Below are positions 63,828 through 64,000 of a DNA stretch of 64,000 nt, one piece after another. Under the pieces are notes generated by a model, which was not told the DNA's origin, ran no database searches, and worked only from the letters and a program-made list of their open reading frames with translations. Within the stretch, counting starts at the first letter, position 1; every line of letters starts with the position of its first letter. A program made the translations under genes and the position numbers. Source of the stretch: Paenibacillus luteus (lineage in GTDB: Bacteria > Bacillota > Bacilli > Paenibacillales > Paenibacillaceae); NCBI RefSeq assembly GCF_006542765.1, contig NZ_SKCD01000006.1, positions 118,896 through 182,895 of the forward strand, given 5' to 3'.

Positions 63828-63846
63828 GATGATAATGATTATCATC
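63828..63846 (-). promoter_or_regulatory. Fur box upstream of the DUF1450 gene
   Basis: GATGATAAT-G-ATTATCATC is a perfect 9-1-9 palindrome containing the full 7-1-7 Fur consensus TGATAATNATTATCA. Confidence 0.85.
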
Positions 63847-63882
63847 CCCGTTGTCAACTGCGATTTTTAAGAAGTGTTGTTC

Positions 63883-63925
63883 TTCTGTGATAATGTCATC
63901 CCATAACTGTTCTGAGATAATGTCA
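63883..63925 (+). mobile_element. Left end of an insertion sequence with direct repeats
   Basis: TTCTGTGATAATGTCA (63883-63898) and TTCTGAGATAATGTCA (63910-63925) differ by one base and are 27 bp apart, just before the transposase-like start codon. Such subterminal repeats are usual transposase-binding sites. The outer end is probably near 63870 but cannot be fixed without the other end. Confidence 0.5.
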
Positions 63926-63927
63926 CT

Positions 63928-64000
63928 ATGGGACAGGAGACAATTACATTGACCAGAGAAGAACTGAAGAAGATCCGCGTCGTGCAGAAAATAGTGGATG
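63928..64000 (+). CDS. Start of a transposase gene, ISNCY-like (truncated by window edge)
   Basis: 24 codons from ATG at 63928: MGQETITLTREELKKIRVVQ and on to KIVD. This matches by recall the N-terminus of ISNCY/IS1202-type transposases, in which a TxxELKRxxVIQKV-like helix leads into a helix-turn-helix. Start codon and subterminal direct repeats agree. The catalytic domain lies outside the window, so family assignment is provisional. Confidence 0.6.
   Translation, partial: MGQETITLTREELKKIRVVQKIVD

Overview
The window reads as a chromosomal segment of a low-to-moderate GC, spore-forming Firmicute, most likely Paenibacillus or a close relative. This rests on a YesM/YesN-type two-component pair beside a sugar ABC transporter, a sigI-rsgI pair, an ilv-leu operon led by a T-box, the infC-rpmI-rplT order with an ATT start on infC, sporulation-type PAS histidine kinases, and strong AGGAGG ribosome binding sites. 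No tRNA, rRNA, CRISPR array or prophage was seen.

Layout. 1-10301 (all minus) is a probable alpha-galactoside uptake and hydrolysis locus: sensor kinase, AraC-type response regulator, lipoprotein binding protein, two permeases, a GH36 alpha-galactosidase cut by the window edge, and a large secreted clan GH-D glycosidase with a discoidin domain. The binding-protein and secreted-glycosidase genes share a split 29-bp upstream motif at the same distance from a matching -10-like element and from the start codon; this is the clearest undescribed signal here. 10648-12266 is a zinc-limitation operon: a CobW-type metallochaperone and a zinc-ligand-lacking L33 paralogue behind two Zur-box matches. 12530-18082 holds a GNAT enzyme, two Gfo/Idh/MocA oxidoreductases divergent from an AraC/cupin regulator, and a MarR-MFS efflux pair. 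18074-29269 holds a multi-PAS kinase, odhAB (2-oxoglutarate dehydrogenase), an acetylxylan-esterase-type hydrolase, leucyl aminopeptidase and an RsbU_N-PAS kinase.

29466-31697 is sigI-rsgI with a candidate sigma-I promoter. 31774-34350 holds a small zinc-finger protein preceded by a tandem palindromic repeat, a peroxiredoxin with a perfect PerR-type box upstream, and leuB. 34579-39952 is the T-box ilvB-ilvN-ilvC-leuA operon with long hairpins in two intergenic gaps. 40202-42629 holds a GNAT enzyme, a glycine-rich protein and infC-rpmI-rplT with an L20-type leader. 42678-49487 holds a glycosyltransferase, a PAP2 phosphatase, trmB, the ytqA/ytqB-like pair and manA.

49719-64000 holds a B12-binding radical SAM protein, a stalk-domain serine protease, a pseudouridine synthase, a GT39-like membrane protein with an exported lectin-like tail coupled to a GPH symporter, a UvrD-like helicase with a C-terminal zinc ribbon, a PAS-HD-GYP protein, ferritin, and a DUF1450 protein under a perfect Fur box. 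At the right edge lies the start of an insertion sequence, probably ISNCY-like.

The genes are mostly core and regulatory. Metal homeostasis recurs: Zur, PerR and Fur sites are all readable. Start codons were moved from the longest frame where a ribosome binding site or family alignment argued for it; these cases are noted.
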